DNA from: JAEDHM01 sp964368645
GTDB lineage: Bacteria > Bacillota > Clostridia > Christensenellales > CAG-1252
Length of the DNA stretch: 64,000 nt
Assembly: GCA_964368645.1 (NCBI GenBank)
Contig: CAYJBY010000012.1
Location: 29,877-93,876 of the forward strand
Direction: 5' to 3'
Below, piece by piece: positions 1 through 9,500 of the stretch (its first letter is position 1; each line of letters opens with the position of its first letter). The notes under the pieces are model-generated. The model was not told the DNA's origin. It did no database searches and worked only from the letters and a program-made list of their open reading frames with translations. A program made the position numbers and the translations under genes.

Positions 1-660
1 TTTGCGGCGGTTATCCGCGGTATTACCTCTCTGCCTTATGACGTGGCTCTTACCCACGCACACGTGGACCACGCAGGCGGAAGAGGACAATTTGAAAGGC
101 TTTTCGTAGGCGAAAAGGACGTAACCGAGGTAAAAAAGATAAGCGTTATTCTGCGCAAGGGCTATGCGGTGATAGCGAAAAGCGGCTTGAACGCCACCTT
201 AAAGGGCACCCGTTTTTCCCCCGTCAAGAAGGAACCGAAGCTGATTCCTCTTAAGGAAGGCGACACTTTCCCCTTGGGCGGCAGAACGATAACAGTGTAC
301 GAAACCCCAGGGCACACCCTCGGCTCCCTTTCCTATCTGGACGACAAGACGCGCACGATTTTCATAGGTGACGTAGCCAACGAGGAGCTATTAATGTTCC
401 TGCCCCACGCCACGACGATAGAAGAGATGCTTGCCACTCACGCCAAGCTTTTAGACTTGGATTACGACACCGTTTGGTCGTCACACCACAACCTGCCCTG
501 CACTAAGGCGGAAATAAAAACCTGCCGCGACGGAGCGTTGCAGGTCTTTAACAAATATACGAAAAACTCGGTTTTGAGATTCTTCGCTGTAAACACGTAT
601 AAGGGTTTCAGGTTGCTTTATCGTCCGACCAACGTCAGAATAAAACACAAAAATCCCTGA
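1..660 (+). CDS. Metallo-beta-lactamase-fold hydrolase (5' end outside window)
   Basis: The reading frame is already open at base 1 and ends at a TGA, so the N-terminus lies upstream of the window; about 219 residues are visible. The zinc-binding signature THAHVDHAGG (visible residues 18-27) defines the metallo-beta-lactamase fold. Later fold elements follow in order: the histidine of ETPGHTLGS, the aspartate of FIGDVANEE, and a C-terminal SSHHN that supplies the last metal ligand. The family covers glyoxalase II-like and other thioester, phosphodiester or lactone hydrolases. The substrate cannot be read from this sequence. No signal peptide can be judged because the start is missing. Family is certain; function is open. 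Confidence 0.85.
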   Translation, partial: FAAVIRGITSLPYDVALTHAHVDHAGGRGQFERLFVGEKDVTEVKKISVILRKGYAVIAKSGLNATLKGTRFSPVKKEPKLIPLKEGDTFPLGGRTITVYETPGHTLGSLSYLDDKTRTIFIGDVANEELLMFLPHATTIEEMLATHAKLLDLDYDTVWSSHHNLPCTKAEIKTCRDGALQVFNKYTKNSVLRFFAVNTYKGFRLLYRPTNVRIKHKNP

Positions 661-696
661 TTATCCGCTATTTTTACGGTTGCTTAATTACCTATT

Positions 697-1410
697 TTAC
701 AGTCTTTTAATCACTATTGCCAAAAAATTAAGGTAGTCGCAGGCTCCTGCCTCGACTGCTTTTTTGTCGTTAGCGGCGTACTCGTTATCGCAGGCAATCC
801 AGTCTTTCCACAGCTCTAAGTTACCCTCCATCTCCTTAACGGAAAACTCAATTCCCTCGGTGGCTCCGATAATATCGCACCAATAGTCCTTGTCGTGAAT
901 GTAGTCTAGCTGTTCCGCCGTCCAAGAGGTCAGAAGAGCCTGCGGCAACGCGCTGTGCAAATCCTTTTTCATACCCGGCACGGCTATGTAAATATAACCG
1001 CCGCGCTTCACGTACGGCAATAGCTTCTCACCTAAAAAACTCTTGTCACGTCCGAAATAATTGTAGGAATCAGTGCATACGACCGCGTCAAAAAACTCCT
1101 TGGCGTAGGGCAAATCAACCGCGTCCGCTTTTATGGGAATTATGCGGTTGCCGTTAAGCCCCTCGCTTTCAAAAAACCGCATATTCTCGCTGGGATCGCT
1201 CCACAGGTCGGTGGCAAAAACCCGACAGCCGTATTCCTTGACGAGAAATACCGAGGTCAGTCCTTGTCCGCTTCCTAAATCCATAACCGTGTCCTTACCG
1301 TCAATCGCCGCGTTAAGCAGCAGTTCCTCCTCCAGTTTTATCGGATTAGGTCCCATAATTTTGGCAAAGTAGTGTGGTGTTTGATACTTTTCACTTTTTA
1401 CGTATTGCAT
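697..1410 (-). CDS. Class I SAM-dependent methyltransferase
   Basis: This 237-residue cytoplasmic protein has the Rossmann methyltransferase motif I (MDLGSGQG) followed by the acidic end of strand 2 (FATDLW), then a motif II/III region (VVCTDSYNYFG) and LLPYVKRGGYIYIAVPG, the usual motif after the active-site loop. It binds S-adenosylmethionine; the methyl acceptor is unknown. I chose the ATG at 1410 because AAGAGG sits seven bases upstream. An in-frame TTG at 1455 would add 15 residues but has no ribosome site. A consensus promoter lies about 220 bases upstream, giving an unusually long leader. It stands alone, convergent with the gene to its left. Confidence 0.85.
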   Translation of the reverse strand: MQYVKSEKYQTPHYFAKIMGPNPIKLEEELLLNAAIDGKDTVMDLGSGQGLTSVFLVKEYGCRVFATDLWSDPSENMRFFESEGLNGNRIIPIKADAVDLPYAKEFFDAVVCTDSYNYFGRDKSFLGEKLLPYVKRGGYIYIAVPGMKKDLHSALPQALLTSWTAEQLDYIHDKDYWCDIIGATEGIEFSVKEMEGNLELWKDWIACDNEYAANDKKAVEAGACDYLNFLAIVIKRL

Positions 1411-1624
1411 AATAAGCCTCTTGCTTAATGATTTCACCCGAGGAAAGCGCGGCAACTACGTAAACCGTCAGCCTACGCGGAGCTTCCCCTCCGCACAGAT
1501 GCTACAGTATGTAACTGTCTAAGGACAATAACGGCTGTTCTTTGTAAAAAGCAACTTAGATTCCCGTATTGTATCCTCAAAAACTCCCGATATTCCGAAA
1601 GTTCTCGCTTTTGGCGCGGTGATA
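1411..1624 (-). other. Long, potentially structured 5' leader of the methyltransferase mRNA
   Basis: On the minus strand the leader holds several local hairpins. ACAGT-TACAT-ACTGT lies about 110 nt before the start codon, and GCGGAG-GGGAAG-CTCCGC about 25 nt after it. I do not recognise a known riboswitch class and no T-run terminator is present, so if it regulates it would be at translation. It may equally be neutral spacer. Confidence 0.35.
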
Positions 1625-1630
1625 GGAATA

Positions 1631-1659
1631 ATTGTATCACGCCTACGGCTTTTTGTCAA
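1631..1659 (-). promoter_or_regulatory. Sigma-A promoter of the methyltransferase gene
   Basis: Read on the minus strand this is TTGACA, 17 bases, TACAAT. The predicted start is near 1624, leaving a leader of roughly 214 nt before the methyltransferase ATG at 1410. Confidence 0.65.
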
Positions 1660-1732
1660 TAGAGGTTTGCTCGTTCCACTTACCCGATTTGGTTTTTCGT
1701 ATATATTTCGGCACGGTAACGCTTTTCCACGG

Positions 1733-1990
1733 TGATTTCTTGCCATTGTGCCGCCGATTTTCCGCCCTTGCTACCGCCGATTTTTCGCCTTGTTACCGCC
1801 AACTTTTTGCCATTGTGCCGCCCTTGCTACCGCCGAGTTGATTTTTCGCCCTTGTTGCCGCCACATTCCTACTACCGACTTTCCGCCCTTGCTACCGCCG
1901 ACTTTCCGCCTTTTTTTGCCCTTGTTGTCGTCGATTTCCACCCTTGTTACCGCCGATTTTTTGCCATTGTTGCCGCCGATTTTTTGACAA
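1733..1990. repeat. Degenerate tandem repeat (CTACCGCCGATTTTTCGCC family)
   Basis: About eleven imperfect copies of a roughly 24-base unit built from TTGCTACCGCCGATTTTTCGC fill the spacer upstream of trkA. Copies vary by substitutions and small indels. Short open frames across it are compositional and have no ribosome sites. Related words (TTGTTACCGCC) reappear at 59640-59805. Confidence 0.8.
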
Positions 1991-2132
1991 AAACCCTCGT
2001 TTTTCTTCTGTCAAAAGGTGCGCCGACTCACAACCTATAAAAAAAACAGTGCATTATCGCGCGGAGTATGGTAAAATATACTATTATGTACATCAAGCCA
2101 CCGATTTATTCGGGAGCGCGAAGGAACGTATA

Positions 2133-3479
2133 ATGAAAATTGTTGTAATAGGAGTGGGCACCGTCGGTCAGGAATTGGTCGGACAGTTATCCAAGGAAGG
2201 TCACGACATAATCGTAATCGACAGCGACTCCAAAAAACTGGAATACGCCGTCAACGCTTTTGACGTTAAGGGCATAATGGGCAACGGCGCGAGCTTCGAC
2301 GTTTTAACCGAGGCGGAAATCACAAGCTGTGACCTGCTGATTGCCTCCACCCCCTCTGACGAGGTTAATATTCTCTGCTGTATGGTGGCGAAAAAGCTCG
2401 GCGCGCACGACACCATTGCGAGAGTCCGCTCCCCCGAGTACTTTACGCTGTTCAAGGGCAAGGAGCTGGGGCTGAGTATGATGGTTAATCCCGAATACGA
2501 GACCGCTCTGGAAATCTCCCGTATGCTCCGTTTTAACACGGCGATTAAGGTTGAGCCTTTTGCCGACGGCAAGGTCGATATGGTGGAAATCAAGGTCACG
2601 GAAAAGACAGGCCTTGTGGGCGTTGCCCTCAAGGATTTGCACGATAAGCTTTCCGTTAAGGTGCTGATTTGCGCAGTAGAAAGGGGCGGCAAGGTTTATA
2701 TTCCCAGCGGTACTTTTTTGCTAAAGCAGGACGACAACATTTATTTAACCGCGTCTTCCGCTAACGTCTCCGAATTTTTCAAGGAAATATCCGATACCAA
2801 GGTATCCAGGAGCGCGATGATAGTCGGCGGAAGCAAAACGGCTTTTTATCTCGCCAAGGAACTGCGCAAGCAGGGCGTTAAGGTCAAAATCATCGAAAAC
2901 AATATGGATAAATGCCAAGCCCTCAGCGAAACCTTGGACAAGGTTGAGATAATTCACGGCGACGGCACCGATCAGGAAGTGCTGTCAGACGAGGGCTTAA
3001 GCCGCACCGACGCCTTTATAACTCTGTGCGGAACGGACGAGCAGAATATAATTCTCGCTATGTTCGCCAAGAGCAAAAAGGTCAAAAAGGTCATTTGCAA
3101 AACCGAAAAAAGTTCCTACTTTAAGATGCTCCGCGAGGGCGGTATCGACAGCGTTGTTTCCACCAGAACCACCACCGCCGACCAAATCGTCCGCTACGTC
3201 CGCGCCAAGCAAAGCTCTCGCGGCGGCTCCGTGGATAAGCTGTACCGTATAGTCAACGACCAAGCGGAAGCGTTGGAGTTCACCGTACGTCCTGATTTTA
3301 AGGCGTTAGGCACTCCCCTTAAGAGCATTAAGCTTGCCAAAAATCTTTTAATCGCAACGATTATCCGCAACGACGAAATCATCGTTCCCGACGGCGATTC
3401 GGTTATACTTGAGGGCGACTCGGTAATCGTAGTTACCACCAACGAGTTTTCGGACGAGCTTAACGATATTCTGGAGTAG
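2133..3479 (+). CDS. trkA: Trk system potassium uptake protein TrkA
   Basis: This 448-residue cytoplasmic regulator gates the TrkH K+ channel according to bound nucleotide. It has the duplicated RCK architecture of full-length TrkA. The first Rossmann domain opens with VVIGVGTVG and the acidic VIDSD, and is followed by a TrkA_C domain near residues 140-225. The second Rossmann domain starts with MIVGGSKTAFYLAKEL near 230, with a final TrkA_C ending at the stop. The ATG at 2133 is preceded by AAGGAA. The longer open frame upstream runs through the repeat array and is not coding. trkH follows after four bases, so the two are cotranscribed. Confidence 0.95.
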   Translation: MKIVVIGVGTVGQELVGQLSKEGHDIIVIDSDSKKLEYAVNAFDVKGIMGNGASFDVLTEAEITSCDLLIASTPSDEVNILCCMVAKKLGAHDTIARVRSPEYFTLFKGKELGLSMMVNPEYETALEISRMLRFNTAIKVEPFADGKVDMVEIKVTEKTGLVGVALKDLHDKLSVKVLICAVERGGKVYIPSGTFLLKQDDNIYLTASSANVSEFFKEISDTKVSRSAMIVGGSKTAFYLAKELRKQGVKVKIIENNMDKCQALSETLDKVEIIHGDGTDQEVLSDEGLSRTDAFITLCGTDEQNIILAMFAKSKKVKKVICKTEKSSYFKMLREGGIDSVVSTRTTTADQIVRYVRAKQSSRGGSVDKLYRIVNDQAEALEFTVRPDFKALGTPLKSIKLAKNLLIATIIRNDEIIVPDGDSVILEGDSVIVVTTNEFSDELNDILE

Positions 3480-3483
3480 TTGT

Positions 3484-4950
3484 ATGAATTACAAAATGAC
3501 GATTTACGTGCTTGGGGAAATAGCCATTACGGAAGCGGCTTTGATGCTGATTCCCTTTATTATGGCGTTTGCCTACGGCGAAAGCGGCACCCCCTTGGGT
3601 TTCGGCGTAACCATCGCGGTACTGGTGGCGTTAGGGCTTCCTGCCGTTATCAAAAAGCCCCGTGATACCGAGCTGAAAGCCAGAGGCGGCTTTGTTATAG
3701 TCGCCCTTGCCTGGCTCCTGCTTTCGATTTTCGGCGCGCTCCCCTTTAGAATCAGCGGAGCGGTTCCCAACTATATTAATTGCCTGTTTGAAACCATTTC
3801 CGGTTTCTCCACCACAGGCGCAACGATACTTTCCGATATCGAAGCACTTCCCAAGAGCCTTTTGTTCTGGCGTAGTTTTACCCACTGGATAGGCGGTATG
3901 GGCGTGCTGGTATTCGTTATCGCCGTTCTGCCGAAGTCCGATCCCAATATCGTTCACCTGCTCAAAGCGGAAACCCCCGGCCCGCAATTCGGCAAGCTGG
4001 TAAGCAAAATGCGCTTTTCCGCACGGATACTTTACGGCATATATATCGCTCTCACCATACTGGAAATCTGCCTTTTGGTTATCGATAAGAACGTAACCTT
4101 TTTCGACAGCGTAATCCACTCCTTCTCCACCGCAGGCACAGGCGGTTTTTCCAATTACAACAATAGCGTGGCGCACTTCGGAAGCGTTTACGTCGAGGTG
4201 GTAATTACCGTCTTTATGCTGATTTTCTCCATCAACTTCAACCTCTTTTATCTGATACTGATAGGTCACGTAAGCGAGGCTCTGCGCAGTGAGGAGCTTA
4301 GGGTTTTGGCAATACTTTTCGTAAGCATTACCGCCGCGATTACCATTTCTCTTTCGGTGTACAAAATATACGCTACGGTGGGAGAATCGCTTAGATACGC
4401 TTCCTTCCAGACTGCCGCAATTTTAAGTACTACGGGCTTTTCAACAGCCGATTTTACCAAGTGGCCCGTGCTTACGCAGGTTCTGCTCTTCTTCCTTATG
4501 TTCGTAGGCGGCTCGGCAGGAAGTACCGCAGGCGGTCTGAAAATTTCCCGTGTGATGATTATGTTCAAAACAGGATTCCGCAGTATTAAGCAAAGCTGTT
4601 CTCCTCGCAAGGTCGAAACCTTAAAAATGGACGGCCGCCCCGTTTCCGACGAGTTAAGTCATAGCGTTAGCAACTATTTTTTGGTGTTCATCGCACTGCT
4701 TGCATTTTCAACCGTCTTGGTTTCGGTGGCGGAAAAGGGAGCTATAGGCTTTTCGGAATGTCTGTCTTCCACCGTGACTTGTCTTAACAACGTAGGTCCC
4801 GGCTTGGGCGCGTTGGGCCCCAGTTCAAATTTCGCTGATTTGACCATATTCTCCAAATTGGTGCTGTGCTTCGATATGCTGGCAGGAAGACTGGAGATAA
4901 TGCCCATACTGCTTTTGTTCTATCCAAAGGTTTGGGCTCCTGCAAAATAA
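3484..4950 (+). CDS. trkH: Trk/Ktr potassium transporter subunit TrkH
   Basis: This 488-residue polytopic membrane protein forms the K+-conducting channel paired with TrkA. It shows the repeated membrane-pore-membrane units of the SKT family. Selectivity-filter-like segments carry the conserved glycine, as in FSTTGATIL (about residue 115), STAGTGGFSNY (about 218), LSTTGFSTADF (about 317) and TCLNNVGPGLG (about 435). The conserved FVGGSAGSTAGGLK loop is also present. GGAG lies seven bases before the ATG. A strong terminator follows at 4977-5010, closing the operon. Confidence 0.95.
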   Translation: MNYKMTIYVLGEIAITEAALMLIPFIMAFAYGESGTPLGFGVTIAVLVALGLPAVIKKPRDTELKARGGFVIVALAWLLLSIFGALPFRISGAVPNYINCLFETISGFSTTGATILSDIEALPKSLLFWRSFTHWIGGMGVLVFVIAVLPKSDPNIVHLLKAETPGPQFGKLVSKMRFSARILYGIYIALTILEICLLVIDKNVTFFDSVIHSFSTAGTGGFSNYNNSVAHFGSVYVEVVITVFMLIFSINFNLFYLILIGHVSEALRSEELRVLAILFVSITAAITISLSVYKIYATVGESLRYASFQTAAILSTTGFSTADFTKWPVLTQVLLFFLMFVGGSAGSTAGGLKISRVMIMFKTGFRSIKQSCSPRKVETLKMDGRPVSDELSHSVSNYFLVFIALLAFSTVLVSVAEKGAIGFSECLSSTVTCLNNVGPGLGALGPSSNFADLTIFSKLVLCFDMLAGRLEIMPILLLFYPKVWAPAK

Positions 4951-4976
4951 ACCGCACAAAAATCTACAGCTTAAAC

Positions 4977-5010
4977 AAAAAGTCCTGCATTGATTTGCAG
5001 GACTTTTTTA
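4977..5010 (+). terminator. Rho-independent terminator after trkAH
   Basis: Nine-base-pair stem AGTCCTGCA / TGCAGGACT with loop TTGATT, followed by a run of T. Confidence 0.9.
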
Positions 5011-5310
5011 GCCGCTTGATTGCCGCATGCGTTATTGATAGGTTTTTCGGCTTTTAATCGCTTGCGATTTGCGTTATCGGTTTGACGCTTAACGCTTACG
5101 TTTTCGATTTTGCCATTTGCGGATTGCGTTATTGCTTTTGCGGTTGTGTTAGCAGATTGATTGAACTTTTGCGGCGGTATAACGATATTCCGCTATACGC
5201 TTAACTCTCATTTTCTATCGGTAGCATATCCGTTAAGCTACCGCGTTTGCGTTATCGATTAGGTTTTTCGGCTTTTATTCGGTGCGATTTGCGCTCGACC
5301 TTTAGCTATC
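5011..5310. repeat. Repetitive spacer with 32-bp imperfect direct repeats
   Basis: No gene is seen here. The spacer is built from recurring words (TTTTCGGCTTTT, GCGATTTGCG, GCGTTATCG). The clearest copies are 5041-5073 and 5262-5294, which share GGTTTTTCGGCTTTTA and GCGATTTGCG in the same order. Confidence 0.7.
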
Positions 5311-6225
5311 TTATTCGCAGACTATATCAAAGATTTTGTGCTTGGCGATAGTAGCCTCGGGTACGGGATAAAGCGGAAATACGTGGTTCATTTTCGGATA
5401 CTCGTAATAGTCTATTTTCACGCCCTGCTCCGCCGCCCTTGTCCGAAGTTTTTTGGCGTCAGGCAGTAAAACCTCGTTGCCGCCGATGAACAGACTGATT
5501 GCCCCTAAGCCGCGCATATCGCCGTACAAGGGACTGAGCATATAGTTACGGGGGGAATCGCCCCCTGCCCACGCCTCTGCCATCACTATCAAGCCCTTGG
5601 CGCTTAAGGTGGGATCAAACCTTTCGTACTCCTTAATCTGCTCGTTGGACATCGTTAAATCCACCCAAGGCGAAAGCAAAATCAGCTTTGAGGGCTGGGG
5701 TTTACCTATTTGCTGAAGATACTGCGCGAAAGCAAGAGCCAAGCCGCCGCCTGAGGAATCCCCCATTAGGATTACGTTTTCTACCGTAGTCGTCTGCAAA
5801 ATCCTGTCGTAAAGCTCGGTTAAGCAGGCATAGGTCTCGATATAAACGTGGTCGGGTGCCTTGGGATAAACGGGAGCGATAACCGTTGCGCCTGTTTTCC
5901 GCGCCAGCTCGTCCAAAAATAGCCAGTGAAAAGGAAGGGGCTGTTCTACGTAGCCGCCGCCGTGAAAGTATAGAACGGTCTTGCCTACGCCGCCTGCCTT
6001 TGCGCCCTCGCTCTCGGCTTTGAGCCTAAAAACCTCCATACCCCTGCATTCGCTTTTGTTTATCCGAGCCTTCATTCTGCAATAGGACGGAATATGGTAG
6101 GGCTTCGCGCTGATTGCGCGGCACTTTGCCATATAACGCGCCATACTGCGCTCTCCCGTAACCTTGCGCTTGTATCCTGTAGCCCACAGCACCGTAGCGG
6201 CAAATGCACTCATAAAACTACGCAT
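5311..6225 (-). CDS. Alpha/beta-hydrolase, HSL-type esterase
   Basis: This 304-residue protein belongs to the hormone-sensitive-lipase branch of alpha/beta hydrolases. HGGGY (88-92) is the oxyanion-hole motif. GDSSGGG (155-161) carries the nucleophile Ser157, and the triad is completed by a late acidic residue and the histidine of MNHVFPL near residue 277. The family hydrolyses short acyl esters; the natural substrate is unknown. An N-terminal hydrophobic stretch (about residues 5-17) is short and could be a weak anchor or part of the cap. The ATG at 6225 has GGGAGGG upstream. It is monocistronic between two repetitive spacers. Confidence 0.9.
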   Translation of the reverse strand: MRSFMSAFAATVLWATGYKRKVTGERSMARYMAKCRAISAKPYHIPSYCRMKARINKSECRGMEVFRLKAESEGAKAGGVGKTVLYFHGGGYVEQPLPFHWLFLDELARKTGATVIAPVYPKAPDHVYIETYACLTELYDRILQTTTVENVILMGDSSGGGLALAFAQYLQQIGKPQPSKLILLSPWVDLTMSNEQIKEYERFDPTLSAKGLIVMAEAWAGGDSPRNYMLSPLYGDMRGLGAISLFIGGNEVLLPDAKKLRTRAAEQGVKIDYYEYPKMNHVFPLYPVPEATIAKHKIFDIVCE

Positions 6226-6571
6226 AATATTATCCCTCCCGTAACCGCTTAAGCCGTTGGCTTTTGCGGCTTCTTTTGTCGGCTGTATTTATCCGTTAAA
6301 CTTCCGCGGTTTGACTTACCGCACTCCGTATCGGCAGGCTTTTCGGCTTTTGATTTGATTGCTTATCTACAGTGAGTATTATCGATTAGCATATCCGTTT
6401 ATGACTTCCGCGGCTTGACTTGCCGTATTTTTTATCGGCTTGACGTATCGGATTGCCTACCGCTCGGGTTGCCTGCCGCGGCTTGCGTCATTGCTTTTGC
6501 TTTTCGGCTTCAGCCGCGCCCGATTGTATTGCTCTTAGATTGTTGCGCCTTTTGGGTATTGTTCCCTAGGG
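6226..6571. other. Repetitive spacer without genes
   Basis: This 346-base spacer is composed of recurring words such as TTCCGCGGYTTGACTT, TTTTCGGCTTTTG and TATCGGCTTG. It shares vocabulary with the 5011-5310 spacer but is not a clean copy of it. I see no convincing gene or terminator. Confidence 0.6.
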
Positions 6572-9500
6572 TTATTCCAACTCGTCGAAAAACGCGTAGC
6601 CGTCCTTGTTGTGCTTCTTTACGTAGTACAACGCTTTGTCCGCTTTTTCGTAGAGGGTTTGGAATTCCGCGCCGTCGTTGGGGAAACAGGCTATACCGAT
6701 ACTGGCGGAAACCGTTATATTGTCCTTTAGCTTTTTCCTCACTATGCCGCAAATCTGCTCCGCTTTTTGCGCGATGAACGTCCTGTTGCCTACGTTTTGT
6801 ATAAAGATAAAGAACTCGTCGCCGCCCATTCTGCCCACCAAATCGCTGTGACGTAGCACGGATTGCACGCTTTTACTGATATCCATTAGCACCGCGTCGC
6901 CTGCCTGATGCCCCAAGCTGTCGTTAATATGCTTAAAGGCGTCCACGTCCAGCATCATAAAGGCGTGCTGACTGCCGCTCGCGCTGGTTTTCACTATGTT
7001 TTCCAGATTTTCAACAAAGGTTTTGCGGTTATAAACGCCCGTAAGGGAGTATGTTTCCGACTGTTCCTTAACCATCAGTTCCCTAAGCTTTGCATCGTTG
7101 ACGTCCTCGAACATCAGATACGCTTCGATTTCGGTGGAGTTGGGATAAGCTACAAGCTCTGCGGAAAGCCGTACCCAGCGAACGTCGTCGTTTAGCTTGC
7201 AACGGAAATCGATAGAAGAGGAGCGCGTGCCACGGTAATAGTTGGCAAGCAAGCCGTCTGCCGACATAAAGGACAGATACTTTTCCTTATCCTCCTCGGT
7301 AACGCAAAGCTGTGCAAACAGCTTACTGCCGCTATCCAGTCCGCGGAATTTGCTTGTGTCGTTGTCGAAAAGCTCGCCCTCAACCTCCGAACTAACGATA
7401 TTCTTGTTAAGGTTACAGCGGTATAGGGTATAGAGCCGCTTGTCCTTTTCCTGCAAGGTCTGCCGCCACTTCTTGTAAATGGCTTCCTTCTGTTGCTCCT
7501 CGGTTACGTCCACAACGGAAATAATCGCGGTGGAAGGCTTGCCGTTCTCGCCGAAAATCGTGGTATAGTGTGCGCTAACCCACCGCCAGCCCGAAGGAAG
7601 CTGTTTTTGGAACACAACGGTGCCGTCCTTGACGCCGTTGATTATATCTTCGTAAAATCCCTCGTACGCCGCTTGCGTATCTGCGGATATTAATCCTAAC
7701 CTCAAGGAAGAATTAGGTACGTCCTTCATACACTCGGGCTGATTCATACGCTTGGCTATGTCGGGTGCCCAATGCAAGGTACGGGTGGCTACGTCGTAAC
7801 GCCCTATCATACTGCCGATGTGAAGGGTGGCTATTCTGTACTCCTCCTCGGAACGGCGCAGGTTGTTTTCAACTTCCTTTTGCTCCGTTATGTCGAACTG
7901 CACCACGTTAAGCACGTAGTCGTCGCCGTCCAGCTTGGTAAGTGCGCCCTTAATACTCATCCATCTTTCCGCACCGCTCTTGGTAACGCAACGGTAAACA
8001 CAGCTTTGGGTGTTGTTTTTCTCGCCCGAACCTATCATATTTTTGATTACGTCACGCACCAATTGTCTATCGTCGGGGTGGATAAGCGCAAGGGAATCCT
8101 TTGCAATCATCTGTAAATATTCCTCTCGCGTATAGCCCGAATACGTATAGTAGCCGTCGTTAAAGTACAGCATCTTAATATCGTTACCGATTACGCTGTA
8201 CGCCGCCAAGCCGCCGGGAATACTCGCCGTCAAAAGCTCCAGCTGAGATTCCTTTTCCCTCTGCATCGTCACGTCGCGGCTTACGCCGTAAATACCCACT
8301 ACGTCACCGCTGCTGTCCATAATCGGGTACTTACAGGTGTCAATCAGGCGAACGCTTCCGTCAGCGGCGGGGACCTTTTCGATACGGTCGGTTATGGCGC
8401 CCTTGGTGCGGAGAATGGTTAAGTCGTCCTCCTCGAATTCAGCGGCGATTTTCTCGCCGAAAAGCTCCTTATCCGTTTTTCCCACCAGTTCCCGTGCGTC
8501 CTTGACGCTCAAAAACCGTGCCAAGGATTGACTACAGCATATATAGTGCAACTCTCTGTCCTTGACGTAGGACAAATCGCCCGACATCGAAAGCATCGTG
8601 GATAAAGCCACGGGAAGCATTTCCTGCACGGTCAGCATATTGTCCGTCAACGCCTCATAGGTGGTGTAAAAAGCGTATTTGCCGCTTGCCTGTTTGATTA
8701 CGTTGGCTATTATGCGGAAGGTCTTATAGTTGCCGTCGCCGCAGAGAATACGCACCTCGATACGCACGTTCCTTTTTTGCTTAATGGCGTCGTTTATCTC
8801 ATTGAAAAGCAAGGGGATTTCGTCCTTGTGAATCACGTCGAAAATCGTCTTGCCCGAGTTTGAGGAATAATCGGTAGGCTCACGCCCCACCAACTCCCAA
8901 TATTTTTTGTTGATATGCACCGAGTTGACGGTGATACCGTCAGTTTCGTACAACGCCGCGCCGCAGGGCAAATTGTCAAGCAGTCTTTTCTGCTGTTCCT
9001 CAGCGTGGCTTTGGTCGGTAATATCGGTAAAATAGGTGTTAAGGTACAAGCCGCCGTCCTCGTCCATTACGTAACGTCCGAAAATCATCACGTTAGGTCC
9101 GCTGCCATCCTTACGGAGCAGTCTGCACTTGACGGTAAACTGGGTACCGCTCTCCTTTTCCGTTCCGAAGTCCGCTCCGCCGTCCGAGTCTATCGCCGTT
9201 ATACAGCTTGTAATGTCCTTGCCGTAATTCGCCATAACCTCATCTACGCTCAAATCCAGCATATTGCAGAAGCCCTCGTTCACGGTAACAATGCAAGGCG
9301 CCTCGCCATTCTTGATACGCATACGGCAAAAGCCGCCGGGGGTATCGTCTATCAGCTGTTTCATAGCCTCGCTGTCGTGTTTGATTTTGCGGTTAAGGTC
9401 GCGTCTTGTGAGCAGAACCGCCAAATAGTCGCCGAAAGCCATTAGGTTGTCCAGACTGTTAAGCTCGTCCGTGGGGTTGTCTATGCCCGAATAGCCTATC

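Noticed and set aside
1732..2040. Several overlapping Pro/Cys-rich open frames upstream of trkA
   Set aside because: They are translations of a degenerate tandem repeat. All three frames look alike in composition and none has a ribosome site.
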